Positions 16,561 through 24,867 of a DNA stretch of 64,000 bases are shown here, one piece after another. Position 1 is the stretch's first letter. Each line of letters starts with the position of its first letter. The DNA is from Hyphomicrobiales bacterium (GTDB lineage: Bacteria; Pseudomonadota; Alphaproteobacteria; Rhizobiales; JAJFHB01). The position numbers were made by a program, and so were the translations under genes. Where the stretch lies: the NCBI GenBank assembly GCA_021775755.1, contig JAJFHE010000024.1:1-64000 (forward strand). The letters are read 5' to 3'. The notes beneath the pieces are model-generated. The model was not told the DNA's origin. It did not search any database and saw nothing but the letters and a program-made list of their open reading frames with translations.

Positions 16561-16827
16561 ATGAGTGACGACACCACCGACATCATCGACACCTCCGACA
16601 TCGAAGCGCTGAGTTTCGAGGCCGCGCTTGAACAACTAGAGACCATCGTCAACAAGCTCGAAGCAGGACAGGTCAGCCTTGAGGAATCGATTTCCATCTA
16701 TGAGCGCGGCGAAAAGCTGAAAGCGCGGTGCGAAGCGCTATTGCGCGAGGCCGAGGCGCGGATCGAAAAGATCACTCTGAAGCCCGACGGATCGGTGCAG
16801 GGCACGGAACCGCTCGACGTCGGCTGA
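16561..16827 (+). CDS. xseB: Exodeoxyribonuclease VII small subunit
   Basis: The 88-residue protein has the XseB helical hairpin: [33 protein letters not shown] and then a lysine- and glutamate-rich second helix. With the large subunit XseA, not in this window, it forms the ATP-independent exonuclease that degrades single-stranded DNA to oligonucleotides. The length is normal. It is followed immediately by tlyA; in related genomes I recall dxs lying between these two genes, and here it is absent. Confidence 0.95.
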   Translation: MSDDTTDIIDTSDIEALSFEAALEQLETIVNKLEAGQVSLEESISIYERGEKLKARCEALLREAEARIEKITLKPDGSVQGTEPLDVG

Positions 16828-16836
16828 TTGCCCGAA

Positions 16837-17574
16837 ATGACGCGGCTGGATCAGGCGCTCGTCGAACGCGGGCTGTTTGCATCCCGCGCCAAAGCCCGAA
16901 GTGCCGTTCTCGATGGCCTCATCGAGGTCGACGGCTCCGCCGCCCGCAAGCCCGCCCAAACGGTATCCGATACCTCTTCCATTGTTCTGCTCGGCGAGCC
17001 CATGCCTTACGTGTCGCGGGCGGCGATGAAACTGGTGCACGCCCTCAACCATTTCCGGATCGATCCCGCGGGGCGAACCGCCCTCGACATCGGAGCGTCT
17101 ACGGGCGGTTTCACGCAAGTGCTTCTGGAACGCGGCGCGGGCCACATCTACGCGGTCGACGTCGGTCACGGCCAGCTTGATGTGGAGATCGCGAAGGACC
17201 CCCGCGTCACTGTTCTGGAGAAACTCAATGCGCGAAGCCTGAGCGCCAAGCATATAGCGGAGCCCCCGGGCATCATCGTCTGCGACGTCAGCTTCATCAG
17301 CCTGAAGCTCGCCCTGCCTCCGGCACTGGCGCTTGCACAGCCCGGCGCGCAACTCATTGCACTCATCAAGCCGCAGTTCGAGGTGGGCCGGAAGGGTTTG
17401 GGCAAGGGCGGGATCGTGCGCGACCCGCAACGGCACCGCGACGTCTGCGACGCAATCCGCACATGGCTTCGCGACGATATAGGCTGGGAGATCACCGGCC
17501 TCACACCCTCACCTATCGAGGGCAGCGACGGAAACAGGGAATTCCTCATCGCCGCACAAAATCCCGCAGCGTAA
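16837..17574 (+). CDS. tlyA: TlyA-family rRNA 2'-O-methyltransferase
   Basis: An N-terminal S4 RNA-binding domain (RLDQALVERGLFASRAKAR) is joined to an FtsJ-type SAM methyltransferase domain with LDIGASTGGFT as the SAM loop. The K-D-K-E tetrad is recognisable in SRAAMKL, VCDVSF, LIKPQFE and GSDGNREF. TlyA methylates cytidines in 16S and 23S rRNA. I place the start at ATG 16837; an in-frame TTG at 16828, touching the xseB stop, is an alternative. The gene ends at a bidirectional hairpin shared with ald. Confidence 0.93.
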   Translation: MTRLDQALVERGLFASRAKARSAVLDGLIEVDGSAARKPAQTVSDTSSIVLLGEPMPYVSRAAMKLVHALNHFRIDPAGRTALDIGASTGGFTQVLLERGAGHIYAVDVGHGQLDVEIAKDPRVTVLEKLNARSLSAKHIAEPPGIIVCDVSFISLKLALPPALALAQPGAQLIALIKPQFEVGRKGLGKGGIVRDPQRHRDVCDAIRTWLRDDIGWEITGLTPSPIEGSDGNREFLIAAQNPAA

Positions 17575-17577
17575 ACG

Positions 17578-17612
17578 CAAAACGCCCCGACCATCTCTGA
17601 CCGGAGCGTTTC
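17578..17612. terminator. Hairpin between convergent tlyA and ald
   Basis: AAACGCCCCG and CGGAGCGTTT flank a roughly 12-base loop, forming a 10-bp stem with one mismatch. The A-rich left flank and the T-containing right flank suit termination from both sides. It lies exactly between two convergent stop codons. Confidence 0.6.
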
Positions 17613-17631
17613 GTCAAATAGCGAACCGCGA

Positions 17632-18750
17632 TCAGGCAGCGAGCACCTGAATGGGATCCTTGAACGAGTAGCCGAGCGCTTCGGCCACGGCATCGTAGGT
17701 GACCTCGCCCTTGTAGACGTTGAGGCCGGCGCGCAGGTGCTCATCGTCGGCGAGCGCCTGTTTGTAGCCCTTGTTGGCGAGCTGCAGCCCGAACGGCAGC
17801 GTCACGTTGTTGAGCGCGAAGGTCGAGGTGCGTGCCACACCGCCCGGCATATTGGCAACGCAGTAGTGCACCACATCGTCGACAATAAAAGTCGGGTCGG
17901 CATGAGTGGTCGCGTGGCTCGTCTCAAAGCAGCCGCCCTGATCGATGGCGACATCGACAACAACGGAGCCCGGCTTCATGCGCTTGATCATGTCGGCAGT
18001 GACGAGCTTGGGCGCCGCGGCACCGGGGATCAGCACGCCGCCGATAACGAGATCGGCACGCAGCACCAGCGACTCAACGGTTTCTCGCGTCGAATAGACG
18101 GTCTTGATCGAAGACCCGAATTCGGCAACCAGATTGCGCATCACATCGACGTTGCGGTCGAGCACGCAGACATTGGCGCCAAGTCCAAGCGCCATGCGCG
18201 TCGCGTTGGCGCCGACCATGCCGCCTCCGAGCACGACGACGTCTGCCGGCGGCACGCCCGGCACGCCGCCGAGCAGCACACCGCGTCCGCCTTCCGACTT
18301 CTGCAGGCACAGCGCGCCGACCTGGATCGACATGCGCCCGGCCACTTCCGACATCGGCGCCAGCAGCGGCAGGCGGCCGGCCCGGTCGGTCACGGTTTCA
18401 TAGGCGATGCACACGGCGCCGCTCTCCACCAGATCCTTCGTCTGTTCGGGATCGGGAGCGAGATGCAGGTAGGTGTAGAGAATCTGGTCGGGGCGCAGCA
18501 TCTTGCGCTCTCCCGCCTGCGGTTCCTTCACCTTGACGATCATGTCCGCCCTGGCGAACACCTCCTCGGCCGTCTGGATAATCGCCGCACCTGCCGCCTC
18601 ATAATCGGCATCGGCAAAGCCAATCCCGGTGCCGGCACTTTGTTCGACAATGACGTCGTGGCCGTGGGCTACGAACTCACGGACGCTCGATGGCACGAGC
18701 CCGACACGGTACTCGTGGTTTTTAATTTCCTTGGGCACACCGATAAGCAT
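17632..18750 (-). CDS. ald: Alanine dehydrogenase
   Basis: The 372-residue enzyme interconverts L-alanine + NAD+ and pyruvate + ammonia + NADH. It has the expected N-terminus (MLIGVPKEIKNHEYRVGL), K and H in MIVKVKEP and TYLHLAPD, the Rossmann glycine motif VVLGGGMVGANA, and the active-site Asp in VAIDQGGCFETS. The length matches the hexameric family. AGGAGGAG lies just upstream of ATG 18750 and decides the start. It is divergent from an Lrp/AsnC regulator across an AT-rich region with several inverted repeats, so alanine- or leucine-responsive control is likely. Confidence 0.96.
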   Translation of the reverse strand: MLIGVPKEIKNHEYRVGLVPSSVREFVAHGHDVIVEQSAGTGIGFADADYEAAGAAIIQTAEEVFARADMIVKVKEPQAGERKMLRPDQILYTYLHLAPDPEQTKDLVESGAVCIAYETVTDRAGRLPLLAPMSEVAGRMSIQVGALCLQKSEGGRGVLLGGVPGVPPADVVVLGGGMVGANATRMALGLGANVCVLDRNVDVMRNLVAEFGSSIKTVYSTRETVESLVLRADLVIGGVLIPGAAAPKLVTADMIKRMKPGSVVVDVAIDQGGCFETSHATTHADPTFIVDDVVHYCVANMPGGVARTSTFALNNVTLPFGLQLANKGYKQALADDEHLRAGLNVYKGEVTYDAVAEALGYSFKDPIQVLAA

Positions 18751-18770
18751 GGCCGTCTCCTCCTGAAACA

Positions 18771-18857
18771 TGCATAACAGCATGAGAATTATGCAGGAGA
18801 ATGGATGCAATTTCCGGCGAAAGATTATGCTATTCTACCAATACTATCGCATATAAT
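18771..18857. promoter_or_regulatory. Lrp-type operator/promoter region between ald and its regulator
   Basis: This AT-rich stretch holds TGCATAA (18771-18777) facing TTATGCA (18789-18795), and further right ATTATGC (18824-18830) facing GCATATAAT (18849-18857). Repeated half-sites on one face between ald and a divergent Lrp/AsnC gene are what one expects for cooperative Lrp-family binding. Binding is inferred. Confidence 0.55.
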
Positions 18858-18886
18858 TCGAAAATTGCCTTCTAAATAGGTAGAAA

Positions 18887-19354
18887 ATGCAGACCACTAA
18901 TCTCGACGCAAAAGACCGTGCAATTCTGCGCGATCTCCAGGCCGATGGCCGGTTGAGCAATGTCGAGCTGGCGGAGCGGGTCAACTTGTCGCCCTCCGCC
19001 TGCCTTCGCCGCATCCGCATATTGGAGCAATCGGGCCTCATCAGCCACTACGCAATGCTGCTCGATCAGCGTGCCTGCGGCATGCCGGGCAATGCGTTCG
19101 TTTCCATCACGCTCAACCAGCAGGGCCGCGCCGCACTCGACGAATTCGAAAGCGCCATCGATGCAATCCCGGAGATCATGGAATGCCACCTGATCGCCGG
19201 CGGTTCGGACTATCTCATGCGTGTGGTCTACTCCGATGCGGCGGATCTGGAACGCATTCACACGGAAATCCTGACACAATTGCCCGGCGTCTTCCGCATC
19301 AACTCGACACTTGCGCTCCGGACGGTCAAAAAGACCACCGCGCTGCCGCTTTAG
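18887..19354 (+). CDS. Lrp/AsnC-family transcriptional regulator (AldR-like)
   Basis: The 155-residue protein has an N-terminal helix-turn-helix (LDAKDRAILRDLQADGR, then LSPSACLRRIRILE) and a C-terminal RAM ligand-binding domain (CHLIAGGSDYLMRVVYSD). This is the standard Lrp/AsnC layout and size. Its divergent position next to ald strongly suggests it controls alanine catabolism, as AldR-type regulators do, and probably its own gene. The start ATG at 18887 follows an AT-rich leader with AGG at 18877-18879. The SDR gene begins 15 bases after its stop, so the two could be cotranscribed. Confidence 0.92.
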   Translation: MQTTNLDAKDRAILRDLQADGRLSNVELAERVNLSPSACLRRIRILEQSGLISHYAMLLDQRACGMPGNAFVSITLNQQGRAALDEFESAIDAIPEIMECHLIAGGSDYLMRVVYSDAADLERIHTEILTQLPGVFRINSTLALRTVKKTTALPL

Positions 19355-19369
19355 AGGAACCTGCGACCC

Positions 19370-20152
19370 ATGACAGACAACCAGTTCGACCTGACAGGTA
19401 AGGTCGCCCTTGTAACCGGCGGCAATGGCGGCATCGGCCTTGGCATGGCTGAAGCGTTGGCGAAGGCCGGCGCGGATGTCGCCATCTGGGGCACCAACCC
19501 GGAGAAGAACGCGGCGGCCATCGAGACACTGAAGGGTCATGGCGCAAAGGCCGCCTCGTTCATCTGCAATGTTGCCAACGAGAGTGCCATCGCCGATGCC
19601 TTTGGTGCGACGCTCGAAGCGTTTGGCCGTGTCGATGGCTGCATCGCCAACGCAGGCGTCTCGGGCTGGTCGAAGTCGTTTCTCGACATCTCCGCGGAAG
19701 AATGGCGGCGCGTACTGTCGGTCAATCTCGACGGGGTTTTCTTCACCTATCAGGCAATGCTGCGCCATGTGGTGGAGCGTGCGGCACACGGCGACCCCGG
19801 CGGCCGCCTTGTCGGCATCTCAAGCCTCGCCTCCAAGTCCGGCGCGGCCTGCAACGAACACTATGCCGCCACCAAGGGAGCGCTCAACGCCATGACCTAT
19901 GCTCTTTCGGTGGAATACGCGCGTTACGGCGTCACCGCCAATGCCGTGCTGCCCGGCTGGATAGAAACGGACATGACCGAAAACCTGTTCGCAAACGAGA
20001 GGTTTGCGGGCGCGGTTCAATCCCGCATTCCGGCGCGCCGCTGGGGCGCGCCCGACGACTTCGGCGGCATTGCGGTTTACCTCATGAGCGACGCTTCGGC
20101 CTATCACACCGGCCAATGCATCATGATCGATGGAGGCTATTGGCGGTACTGA
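19370..20152 (+). CDS. SDR-family oxidoreductase
   Basis: This 260-residue classical short-chain dehydrogenase has the cofactor loop VTGGNGGIGLG, the NAG motif (CIANAGVSG), the serine in VGISSLAS and the YxxxK pair in HYAATKGALN. The C-terminus (GQCIMIDGGYW) is also typical. It reduces or oxidises a carbonyl/alcohol with NAD(P)(H); the substrate is unknown. AGAGGAA precedes ATG 19370. It lies downstream of the Lrp gene on the same strand and converges with a secreted protein 15 bases away. Confidence 0.9.
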   Translation: MTDNQFDLTGKVALVTGGNGGIGLGMAEALAKAGADVAIWGTNPEKNAAAIETLKGHGAKAASFICNVANESAIADAFGATLEAFGRVDGCIANAGVSGWSKSFLDISAEEWRRVLSVNLDGVFFTYQAMLRHVVERAAHGDPGGRLVGISSLASKSGAACNEHYAATKGALNAMTYALSVEYARYGVTANAVLPGWIETDMTENLFANERFAGAVQSRIPARRWGAPDDFGGIAVYLMSDASAYHTGQCIMIDGGYWRY

Positions 20153-20167
20153 AGGCAAATGGCTGAA

Positions 20168-20815
20168 CTACTCATCCATGCCGCACTGAAGCATGTAGCC
20201 GTAGACTTCCTGCATCAGCTCGGTGCCGACGGCATGCTCGTTGGCATAGGCCTGCTGCGCTGCAAGTCCCTCTGTCGCCGCGATGAACATTGCCTCGCGG
20301 GCATGCTCTGAGGCTTCGGTGACGAGTTTGTCGTAGAGACACCCGCAGGCAATCGCGCTCTGCGGCTCGCCGCCCAGTTCGCCCGCCACACATTTCTTTA
20401 CAAAAGGCGTTTTCGCAATACTCGGCTGGCTGATGCGCGGAAGGACCATTATCCTTACGTGTTCATCCTTGTGGATTTCGCATGCGATTGTCATCCTGGT
20501 GCGCCGCTGGACTTCTGGCGCACGGTAGGTGACGCAGGATTTGGGGGCAATGTCGGGATCCCAGTAGCTTACGCCGGTCACACCTTGCAGCAAGATAAAC
20601 GGCTTGTGCCAGATAATGTCGTGACTGCAGATCTCTATTTCTCCACCCGACGCAATCACTCGGCGCCCCGGCCGATACTGAGGAATCGGGCCGGCGGAAG
20701 GGATAATCTGGACATCCAGACGCAGCCTGCTGTCGTCAGCCTGCGCGGGGACAGCCGTTAAAACAGCGATCACCAGTGCCACGAACGAAAGTGCGCCTGA
20801 ATCTCCCTTGAACAT
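20168..20815 (-). CDS. Secreted cupredoxin-like protein
   Basis: From ATG 20815 the protein is 215 residues with a signal peptide (LSFVALVIAVLTAVPAQADD). Residues 30-125 look like a cupredoxin fold: a histidine near the end of an early strand (ICSHDIIWHKPF) and C112-x-x-H115-x-x-x-H119 near the domain's end (ACEIHKDEH), similar to the Cys-His-Met/His copper loop. A helical, Cys-containing C-terminal domain (CVAGELGG, ACGCLYDK, LQCGMDE) follows and is not part of a standard cupredoxin. Periplasmic copper or redox function is an inference. An upstream ATG at 20851 is possible but would weaken the signal peptide. Confidence 0.65.
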   Translation of the reverse strand: MFKGDSGALSFVALVIAVLTAVPAQADDSRLRLDVQIIPSAGPIPQYRPGRRVIASGGEIEICSHDIIWHKPFILLQGVTGVSYWDPDIAPKSCVTYRAPEVQRRTRMTIACEIHKDEHVRIMVLPRISQPSIAKTPFVKKCVAGELGGEPQSAIACGCLYDKLVTEASEHAREAMFIAATEGLAAQQAYANEHAVGTELMQEVYGYMLQCGMDE

Positions 20816-21127
20816 GAGTCGTTTCCCTAGATTGTCTGGAATCCATTTCACACGATATCGGCGGCCTCCACAACCGAACTCGGGACACCGCGCGAAATCA
20901 TCGCAATGTCACCGGAAATGCAACCGATCCCATCGTGATTTGGCCCGGCGTTTGCTGCGTTTAGATGGCCATACGTCTACGCGGCGCACAAACGGGGGAA
21001 TTGCGTCCGATATGGTTCATTTTGAAACAGCGGGACGCCTTTTCGCGATACCGCTTCCCGATTTGAACCGGCGCTGGCGAAATCTAAGCGGGGCGGGCGG
21101 CGAACAGGGCGCCGCAACGAGGCACGA
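20816..21127. other. Intergenic region without a recognisable gene
   Basis: This 312-base gap separates the divergent cupredoxin-like gene and acyltransferase-like gene. A 107-codon plus-strand frame exists, but it is rich in Arg, His and Pro and shows no family features. I see no RNA gene or strong hairpin. The promoters of both flanking genes presumably lie here. Confidence 0.5.
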
Positions 21128-22150
21128 ATGAGTGAAAACAGGATCATAGGTCGCGAACACAATGCCATTGAGCGGCGATCGTTTGGCGCACAGGATCTGG
21201 TATCGCTCGCCATGATCGGCGCCGGTACGCCTCTGGCGGTTCTGCTCCCGCCTGAGGCAAGCGTGTCGCTGTGCAGAACGGCAGCGGCCGTGTTGCCGCA
21301 GCGGTTCTACAGCCTGTCCGCCCCCGATCAGGTCGCCATGGCACTGGAGATTTCCGATACGGCAGCAGCCCGCGTCATGCAGGAGACGCTTGCAGCGCGG
21401 CTCATCTCAACCCTGGCGTTTCTGCGCGCCCGTCACCTTGGACCGCAATTCGACATTACCCTTGAAGGCTCAGAACACATCAGCGCCAGCCTGAGACGTG
21501 GACGCGGTGCGGTTCTGTGGGTTGCCGACCTGGTTTATGCAAACGACATCAGCAAGATCGCGCTGTTCCAGCACGGCCACCTCGTATCGCATCTGAGCCG
21601 GCCGGAGCACGGGTTTTCCGATACCCGGTTCGGCCTCAAATATCTCAACCCGCTGCGGCAGAATTTCGAGCTGCGTTACCTACGCGAGCGCATCGTTCAC
21701 TACCGTGAGCGCCCGCGCGAGGCGGTTGACCTGATGGGCCAGCGGCTGCGCGAGAACCGCCTGGTATCGATCCTTGCATGCGCCTATGAGGGCAAGGCAC
21801 TGATCGAGGCGGACTTTCTCGGCGGCAAGCTGCGCATAGCCGGGGGCGCGCCGCGGCTCGCCTTCAAGCAAGATTCGGTAGTTCTGCCGGTCTTTGTTTC
21901 GCCGGCACCAGCACCACCGGCGTTCAAGGTAACGGTCGGCGCACCGCTCGCCATGACTCATGCGAACAAGGATGCGGCGATCCTTGAAGCCACCGCGGAC
22001 TTTCTGCAGCGCCTCGAGCCCCTGGTTCGGGCGCGGCCGGAACTCTGGCGTGCGTGGCCGTTCTTCGGCACCAGGGATGGCGCGCCCAGTCAGCTGGAGA
22101 TTTCACCCTCAAAACCCACCGCCATCATCGGGACGGAGGCGCTGTCGTGA
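21128..22150 (+). CDS. Lysophospholipid-acyltransferase-like protein (LpxL/HtrB-related)
   Basis: The 340-residue protein resembles lipid A/LPLAT acyltransferases: a central block GRGAVLWVADLVYAND, then SHLSRPEHGFSDTRFG, and a later ACAYEGKALIEADFLGGKL strand matching the domain that binds the acyl donor. The usual HX4(D/E) catalytic histidine is not where I expect it in the LWVADLVYAND block, so it may be a divergent or non-canonical member. The protein has no signal peptide but hydrophobic segments near 25-60. Its last codons overlap the GTG start of the flippase gene, which implies translational coupling and a shared role in a surface glycan or lipid. Confidence 0.7.
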   Translation: MSENRIIGREHNAIERRSFGAQDLVSLAMIGAGTPLAVLLPPEASVSLCRTAAAVLPQRFYSLSAPDQVAMALEISDTAAARVMQETLAARLISTLAFLRARHLGPQFDITLEGSEHISASLRRGRGAVLWVADLVYANDISKIALFQHGHLVSHLSRPEHGFSDTRFGLKYLNPLRQNFELRYLRERIVHYRERPREAVDLMGQRLRENRLVSILACAYEGKALIEADFLGGKLRIAGGAPRLAFKQDSVVLPVFVSPAPAPPAFKVTVGAPLAMTHANKDAAILEATADFLQRLEPLVRARPELWRAWPFFGTRDGAPSQLEISPSKPTAIIGTEALS

Positions 22151-23487
22151 GGCTGAACACTCTATTGCCGCTGATCGGCGGCGTGGTTGGAGCTCGGGTG
22201 GCCGGGGCGGCGGCGGCCCTGCTGGCGCAGCTCATTCTGGCGCGCGCCCTGCTCGCGGCCGAAATGGGTGCCTATTTTTTTGCCGTCAGTTGCGCATCGC
22301 TTCTGGGTATCGTCATTACCGCTGGCTATCAGACGCTCGGGTTTACGACACTGGCGCGCTACCGGGCGCTGCGGCGCGGCACATTGTTCGACACGTTCGT
22401 TGCATCGGCGCGGCGCGACATGGTGCTGGTCGCAGGCACGCTGATGACTTTCGGCGGCCTGATCATTTATTTCGCGCCTATTTCCAGCGAGATGCGGCTT
22501 GCCGCGCTCATCGGTCTTGCCGCCGCGCCCGCCGCCGCGTTCATCCGGTTTCAGAGCGCACTTGCCAATGCCACCCGGCGTTTCCCGATTTCGTTCGTAC
22601 CCGATTTCCTGGTGCGGCCGGTCGTGTTTCTGGCAGCCGTTGCCGCCTTTGCGGCCGCGAGCACGAAGCTCTCGATCGCCCCCGTGCTCATTGCCTATCT
22701 TGTACTGGCCTATGTCATCGTAGCTCTGCAGGCGTGGCTCCTGCATCCCGACGGAGCGCTTCATCAGGGCTCCGCCAAGCCCGGCAAACACGTTATGGCG
22801 TGGCGCAAGCGCGCCGCTTCGCTCATGGTCGTCGCCCTGATCACAATCGTCTTTGCGGATGTCGCGGTACTCGTTGCAAGCCTTTATCTGCCCGCCGATC
22901 AGCTCGGCATATTCGGCATCTGCATGCGGCTTGCGGTGCTTGTCGGCTTTGTCACCCAGGCCTGTACGCAGTTCATCCTGCCGGACTTGGCGGACGCCAT
23001 GGTATCGGGAGATGAAAACGAAGTACGGCCCGCCCTGTTGCGGTCGAACCTGGTTCCGCTGTCGATCGCCGCACTGGCGCTCGCCGGAACGGCGGTTGCC
23101 GGGGAAACGGCGCTTGGCTTATTCGGAGCCCAGTATGTTGTGGGCGCCGGCGCGCTTACTCTCCTCATCGCCGGCCAGGTCGTGCGTGCCGCAAGTGCCA
23201 TGAATGCGCAGCTTCTCTCGCTTGGCGGCCAGCAGGTGCGAAGCGCCATGGCCTGTGCCGCATCCCTTGCGATGTTTGTTGCAAGCGCGGCGTTCCTCAT
23301 ACCGCGCTTCGGGCTGACGGGTGCAGCGGCGGCGGTGGTCGTTTGCGAGTGCGCGTGGGCCATCACCAGCGGTGTCATAGCGCGGCGCCAGCTCACCCGC
23401 GCCGGCGATCTGCTGGCGCTTTTGTGGCGTCCCACCAGCACCCGTGAAACACTGGCCGGCACCGCTCAGGAGCAACCCGCTAGGTAG
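22147..23487 (+). CDS. Polysaccharide flippase-like membrane protein (Wzx/MATE-like)
   Basis: The 446-residue protein consists almost entirely of hydrophobic segments, about 12 to 14, with a polytopic layout like the MOP/Wzx exporters that flip lipid-linked oligosaccharides. Its beginning (LNTLLPLIGGVVGARVAGAA) and the pattern of later segments (SLGGQQVRSAMACAASLAM) fit that family. I choose the GTG at 22147, overlapping the upstream stop as GTGA, because earlier in-frame residues are antisense-like and hydrophilic. The 3' end overlaps the convergent hydrolase by 8 bases. Pairing with the acyltransferase-like gene suggests export of a modified glycolipid; no glycosyltransferase lies next to it. 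Confidence 0.75.
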   Translation: MRLNTLLPLIGGVVGARVAGAAAALLAQLILARALLAAEMGAYFFAVSCASLLGIVITAGYQTLGFTTLARYRALRRGTLFDTFVASARRDMVLVAGTLMTFGGLIIYFAPISSEMRLAALIGLAAAPAAAFIRFQSALANATRRFPISFVPDFLVRPVVFLAAVAAFAAASTKLSIAPVLIAYLVLAYVIVALQAWLLHPDGALHQGSAKPGKHVMAWRKRAASLMVVALITIVFADVAVLVASLYLPADQLGIFGICMRLAVLVGFVTQACTQFILPDLADAMVSGDENEVRPALLRSNLVPLSIAALALAGTAVAGETALGLFGAQYVVGAGALTLLIAGQVVRAASAMNAQLLSLGGQQVRSAMACAASLAMFVASAAFLIPRFGLTGAAAAVVVCECAWAITSGVIARRQLTRAGDLLALLWRPTSTRETLAGTAQEQPAR

Positions 23488-24370
23488 CTGCGAGGAAGGC
23501 TCGTATCCGTGCCGCAACCTCGTCTGGCCTCTGGTGTACGATCCAGTGGTCCGCCCCGGCCACTTCTTCAACTTCCAGATGATCGCAAAAGTCTTCGAGG
23601 CCATCGCGGCATTCAGGCAACAACGCCGTATCGTTGAGGCCCCAGATCAGGAGATGCGGCATGGCGATGCGCAGGTATTCCGGTTTCCATTGTGGCAGAT
23701 CATCGTTGGAGATCGGCTCACCGGGCGCCGCCACCGCAATCGGCGAAGCGCGGTACCAGTTGACCATGGCGCAGACGCCCGCCGCATCGCGCCATGCGGC
23801 TTCGTACTGAACACGCTTTTCCGGTATCATCCAGGACAAGTCCATGTCGGCGCTGAAAAGCTTCAGCATCAACGCGAAACCATCCGCGGCAAGGCGGTCT
23901 TCGGAGCCTTCCGCGCGCAGTTTGAGAATGTACTGGCTCGCCCTGGACTGCGCGCCGCCTTTCGCCAGCGCTGTCTGAAACGGCACCGGATGGACGCCGT
24001 TCAGCACAACCAGGCGGTCGACCTTATCAGCGGCCCTCATCGCCAGGACATAGGCCACGGAGGCGCCCCAGTCATGGCCGATCACCGCAGCAGCCCGGCC
24101 GCCGCCGAAGCGGTCGATCATGGCCAGCGCATCGCCGGCAAGTTCGGCGATTGCATAGTGCTCGACTTCCGGTGGGCGCCACGACCCACCATAGCCGCGC
24201 TGATCCGGCGCAACGCAGTACCAGTCGCCCGCGAACCGCGTGAGCATGTCACCCCAAGCGCCCGAATACTCCGGAAAGCCGTGCAAAAAAAGAAGAAGTG
24301 GACGCGCGGGATCACCTGCCGTCAGGGCGTGGAAAGGGCGTCCGGCTATTTCAAAGTCAACACTTTTCAC
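23480..24370 (-). CDS. Alpha/beta hydrolase (epoxide hydrolase/dehalogenase-like)
   Basis: This 296-residue protein has the oxyanion motif LHGFPEYSGAWG and the nucleophile elbow GHDWGA, whose nucleophile is Asp as in epoxide hydrolases and haloalkane dehalogenases rather than Ser. The acid is likely in WGLNDTALL and the catalytic His in GADHWIVHQ. A Tyr in NWYRASP fits epoxide hydrolases better than dehalogenases. The GTG at 24370 is preferred because AGGAAG lies 7 bases upstream; a TTG at 24403 is an alternative. It converges and overlaps with the flippase gene. Confidence 0.85.
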   Translation of the reverse strand: MKSVDFEIAGRPFHALTAGDPARPLLLFLHGFPEYSGAWGDMLTRFAGDWYCVAPDQRGYGGSWRPPEVEHYAIAELAGDALAMIDRFGGGRAAAVIGHDWGASVAYVLAMRAADKVDRLVVLNGVHPVPFQTALAKGGAQSRASQYILKLRAEGSEDRLAADGFALMLKLFSADMDLSWMIPEKRVQYEAAWRDAAGVCAMVNWYRASPIAVAAPGEPISNDDLPQWKPEYLRIAMPHLLIWGLNDTALLPECRDGLEDFCDHLEVEEVAGADHWIVHQRPDEVAARIRAFLAAT

Positions 24371-24418
24371 TGAACAGCTTCCTTTGCCAGCCACCGGTGC
24401 CAAATTGGACGGAGAGCG

Positions 24419-24841
24419 CTATCCGGCTTTGACATGATAGGTCAACGCAAGCGCAACGCAGTGCTCAAGAGCCTTCACCGCGAGGGGCTCGCCCGCGCTA
24501 AACAATATTGCCCTGTTGCCCTGAAATCTGAACTGCTCTGAATAGAACTCCCGGAACGTGTCGACGAGCGTTGTCCGGCAGTGGAAGAACATCGCGTAGC
24601 TGGACGGTTCGCCCTTTGCCAGACCAACTCTTATGGTACTGCCGGTTTTCGGCGTTTTCGTCAGGTAGGCCGGCTGCCCCCATTTCAGCGTCTCCACAAG
24701 GTCGCCAGCGCCATCGGTTACCTGAGCGGTTGCAAAAATCAATTGGCGCAATTGCAGCAGACCAGGCCTGAGCACTTCCGGATAAGCTGCAAACACAGCC
24801 TCAACATCTGAGTTCTCAAATCGTTGGTGGATCATGAGCAT
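24419..24841 (-). CDS. DUF1801-family protein
   Basis: The 140-residue protein has the core of the DUF1801 (YdhG-like) fold: VEAVFAAYPEVLRPGLLQLR, ETLKWGQPAYLT and TIRVGLAKGEPSSYAMFFHC. The KWG.PAY block is diagnostic in my memory. Function is unknown for the family; no enzymatic residues stand out. The start is ATG 24841, with ATG 24835 two codons later; further upstream the frame lies in the neighbouring gene and is unlikely. Its start lies 26 bases after the stop of the secreted protein on the same strand. Confidence 0.75.
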   Translation of the reverse strand: MLMIHQRFENSDVEAVFAAYPEVLRPGLLQLRQLIFATAQVTDGAGDLVETLKWGQPAYLTKTPKTGSTIRVGLAKGEPSSYAMFFHCRTTLVDTFREFYSEQFRFQGNRAILFSAGEPLAVKALEHCVALALTYHVKAG

Positions 24842-24867
24842 CGCATCTGTTCCGGCAATCGCCGTGC

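Noticed and set aside
17737-18777. 346-codon plus-strand frame
   Set aside because: Antisense to alanine dehydrogenase, which has all its motifs on the other strand; low-complexity His/Asp/Arg composition.
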